This document shows, in pieces, positions 22,401-23,752 of a DNA stretch of 23,752 nt (the first letter of the stretch is position 1; every line of letters begins with the position of its first letter). Under the pieces are notes generated by a model. The model searched no databases. It was given only the letters and a program-made list of their open reading frames with translations, and was not told where the DNA came from. This stretch comes from JBGCDD01 sp045105075 (lineage in GTDB: Bacteria; Pseudomonadota; Alphaproteobacteria; Rhodobacterales; Rhodobacteraceae): assembly GCA_045105075.1 (NCBI GenBank), contig JBGCDD010000038.1, positions 1-23,752 of the forward strand. Reading direction: 5' to 3'. The translations under genes and the position numbers were made by a program.

Positions 22401-23752
22401 CGCCGCCCAAGCCCCCCTCACGTCCGGATCGTGTCTCGCTTTGGCGCTATATGCGGCTGTTTCGCAAGGATATTTTGTCGGCGCAACCAGCGCGGTTGTA
22501 TCGCGCGTGGATGGCTGAATTTCGCACGCCGTTTTTCCGTTCGTATATGTTGAACCAGCCAGAGTTGATCAAAACCGTCCTAAAGGACCGTCCCGATGAT
22601 TTCCCAAAATCGGACCGTATTGGCGAAGGGTTGCGTCCTTTGCTGGGCAATTCGGTGTTTTTGACAAATGGCGAGGTCTGGAAACGCCAGCGCCGCATCA
22701 TTGACCCGGCGTTTGAGGGCGGGCGGTTGCGCGATACGTACCCGGCGATGTGGGCCGCGTCCAATGCTGCCGTGGCGCGGCTTCAAACCACGGCGGCGCG
22801 CGGTGAAATGACCGATATTGAACCGGAAACCAGCCATGTGGCCGCTGATGTGATCTTCCGCACCCTGTTTTCCATTCCCATCGACAGCCAGATCGCAACG
22901 GATGTGTTCGAAGAGTTTCGCACCTACCAGCGCAGCCAGCCGATCCTGAACTTGGCCGCATTCCTGCCGTTGCCGCCTTGGATGCCACGGTTTTTTGCGC
23001 GCAAGACCCGTTATTCTGCTGCGCGGATTCGCGCGCTGATCACCGCTCTGACGCAACAGCGCCAGCGCGATCTGGCCGCTGGCACTGCGCCGGATGATCT
23101 GGCCAGCAAAATCATGACCACGCCTGATCCGGAAACCGGCGCGCGTTTTGAAACCGAAGAAATGGTGGATCAGGTCGCGATCTTCTTTTTGGCCGGGCAC
23201 GAAACCAGCGCGTCGGCCTTGGCGTGGGCGCTGTATTTACTGGCGACCCATCCCGAATGGCAAACCCGTGTCGCGCGTGAAGCCAGCGCGCTGAAAACGG
23301 GTGATTTCTCCGAAGTCGCCGCGCTGAAGACCAGCCGTGCGGTGTTTCGCGAGGCGCTGCGTCTCTATCCGCCAGTGCCGATGATGGTGCGCGAAAACAC
23401 CTGTCCCGAGCGCTTTCGCGACCGTGATATTCCCCGGAGCAGCCAGATGGTGATCAGCCCCTGGCATCTGCACCGCCACGAACGGCTGTGGGACAATCCC
23501 GATGGGTTTAATCCCGCGCGCTGGGAGACGGAAAACGGCAAAACCTGCCAACGCGAGGCGTTCATTCCGTTCTCCGCCGGGGCGCGTGTGTGCACCGGGG
23601 CGGGGTTCGCAATGGTCGAGGGCGTGTTGATCCTGTCCAAGCTGGTGCAGGCCTATCATTTTGAGCCAGTGCCTTCGCAGATCCCGGTGCCGGTTGCGCA
23701 TTTGACGGTACGCGCGCGCGACGGCATCCATTTGCGTGTCACTCTTCGTTCA
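22397..23752 (+). CDS. Cytochrome P450, open at window end
   Basis: A heme monooxygenase; 452 codons are visible and the frame is open at the last base. As bacterial P450s are about this length and the heme region is passed, only a few residues are probably missing. Seen motifs are the I-helix AGHETS (266-271) for oxygen activation, the K-helix ExxR Glu319/Arg322 (REALRLYPP) and the heme-binding FSAGARVCTG with axial Cys399. There is no membrane anchor, so it is soluble like most bacterial P450s. The GTG start at 22397 overlaps the stop of the hydrolase-like gene; no redox-partner gene is in view. Substrate unknown; a lipid or fatty-acid type is a guess from the neighbour. Confidence 0.93.
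   Translation, partial: MTPPKPPSRPDRVSLWRYMRLFRKDILSAQPARLYRAWMAEFRTPFFRSYMLNQPELIKTVLKDRPDDFPKSDRIGEGLRPLLGNSVFLTNGEVWKRQRRIIDPAFEGGRLRDTYPAMWAASNAAVARLQTTAARGEMTDIEPETSHVAADVIFRTLFSIPIDSQIATDVFEEFRTYQRSQPILNLAAFLPLPPWMPRFFARKTRYSAARIRALITALTQQRQRDLAAGTAPDDLASKIMTTPDPETGARFETEEMVDQVAIFFLAGHETSASALAWALYLLATHPEWQTRVAREASALKTGDFSEVAALKTSRAVFREALRLYPPVPMMVRENTCPERFRDRDIPRSSQMVISPWHLHRHERLWDNPDGFNPARWETENGKTCQREAFIPFSAGARVCTGAGFAMVEGVLILSKLVQAYHFEPVPSQIPVPVAHLTVRARDGIHLRVTLRS

Overview
The window looks like a chromosomal segment of a GC-rich alphaproteobacterium, most likely Rhodobacterales (Roseobacter/Rhodobacter type). Signs for this are the F1-ATPase zeta-type DUF1476 gene divergent from purC, the DUF6477 and DUF6456 families, a CcdA/TusA pair, an RNase E with a very large insertion in its S1 domain, and an NtrC-class regulator without GAFTGA. 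No tRNA, rRNA, CRISPR array, insertion sequence or phage gene was recognised. The first gene (P-loop ATPase) and the last gene (cytochrome P450) are cut by the window edges.

Layout. 1-3680, minus strand: guaA (GMP synthase), two tandem EamA/DMT permeases, and the start of a small P-loop ATPase. 3848-8140: an MttB-family methyltransferase without a pyrrolysine codon (+), a DUF6477 gene (-) overlapping its 3' end, a DUF6456 helix-turn-helix protein (+), and a betaine-homocysteine methyltransferase-like gene (-). 8178-10475, minus: a short MprF-type lipid aminoacylase/flippase probably co-transcribed with bmt, and the DUF1476 ATPase-inhibitor gene. 10555-12396, plus: a promoter and purC-purS-purQ. 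12433-15927, plus: a DctB-like histidine kinase, a DctD-like regulator and a VOC protein, tightly packed. 16018-16645: an AT-rich patch holding one orphan gene. 16646-19943: a long leader and rne. 19950-23752: a shared hairpin terminator, tusA (-), ccdA (+), a membrane alpha/beta-hydrolase-like protein, and a P450 whose start overlaps it.

Most of the window is housekeeping or conserved lineage-specific sequence. Themes are purine synthesis (guaA, purCSQ), methyl transfer from quaternary amines (MttB-like, Bmt), sensing of dicarboxylate-type nutrients (DctBD), envelope lipid modification (MprF), RNA turnover (rne) and cytochrome c/thiol chemistry (ccdA, tusA). The less routine parts are the DctD-like regulator lacking its sigma54 loop and with a swapped Walker B acidic pair, the AT-rich orphan gene with a possible ubiquitin-like N-terminus, the hydrolase-P450 pair, and the long structured rne leader. 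I see no clear evidence of a wholly new multi-gene system.
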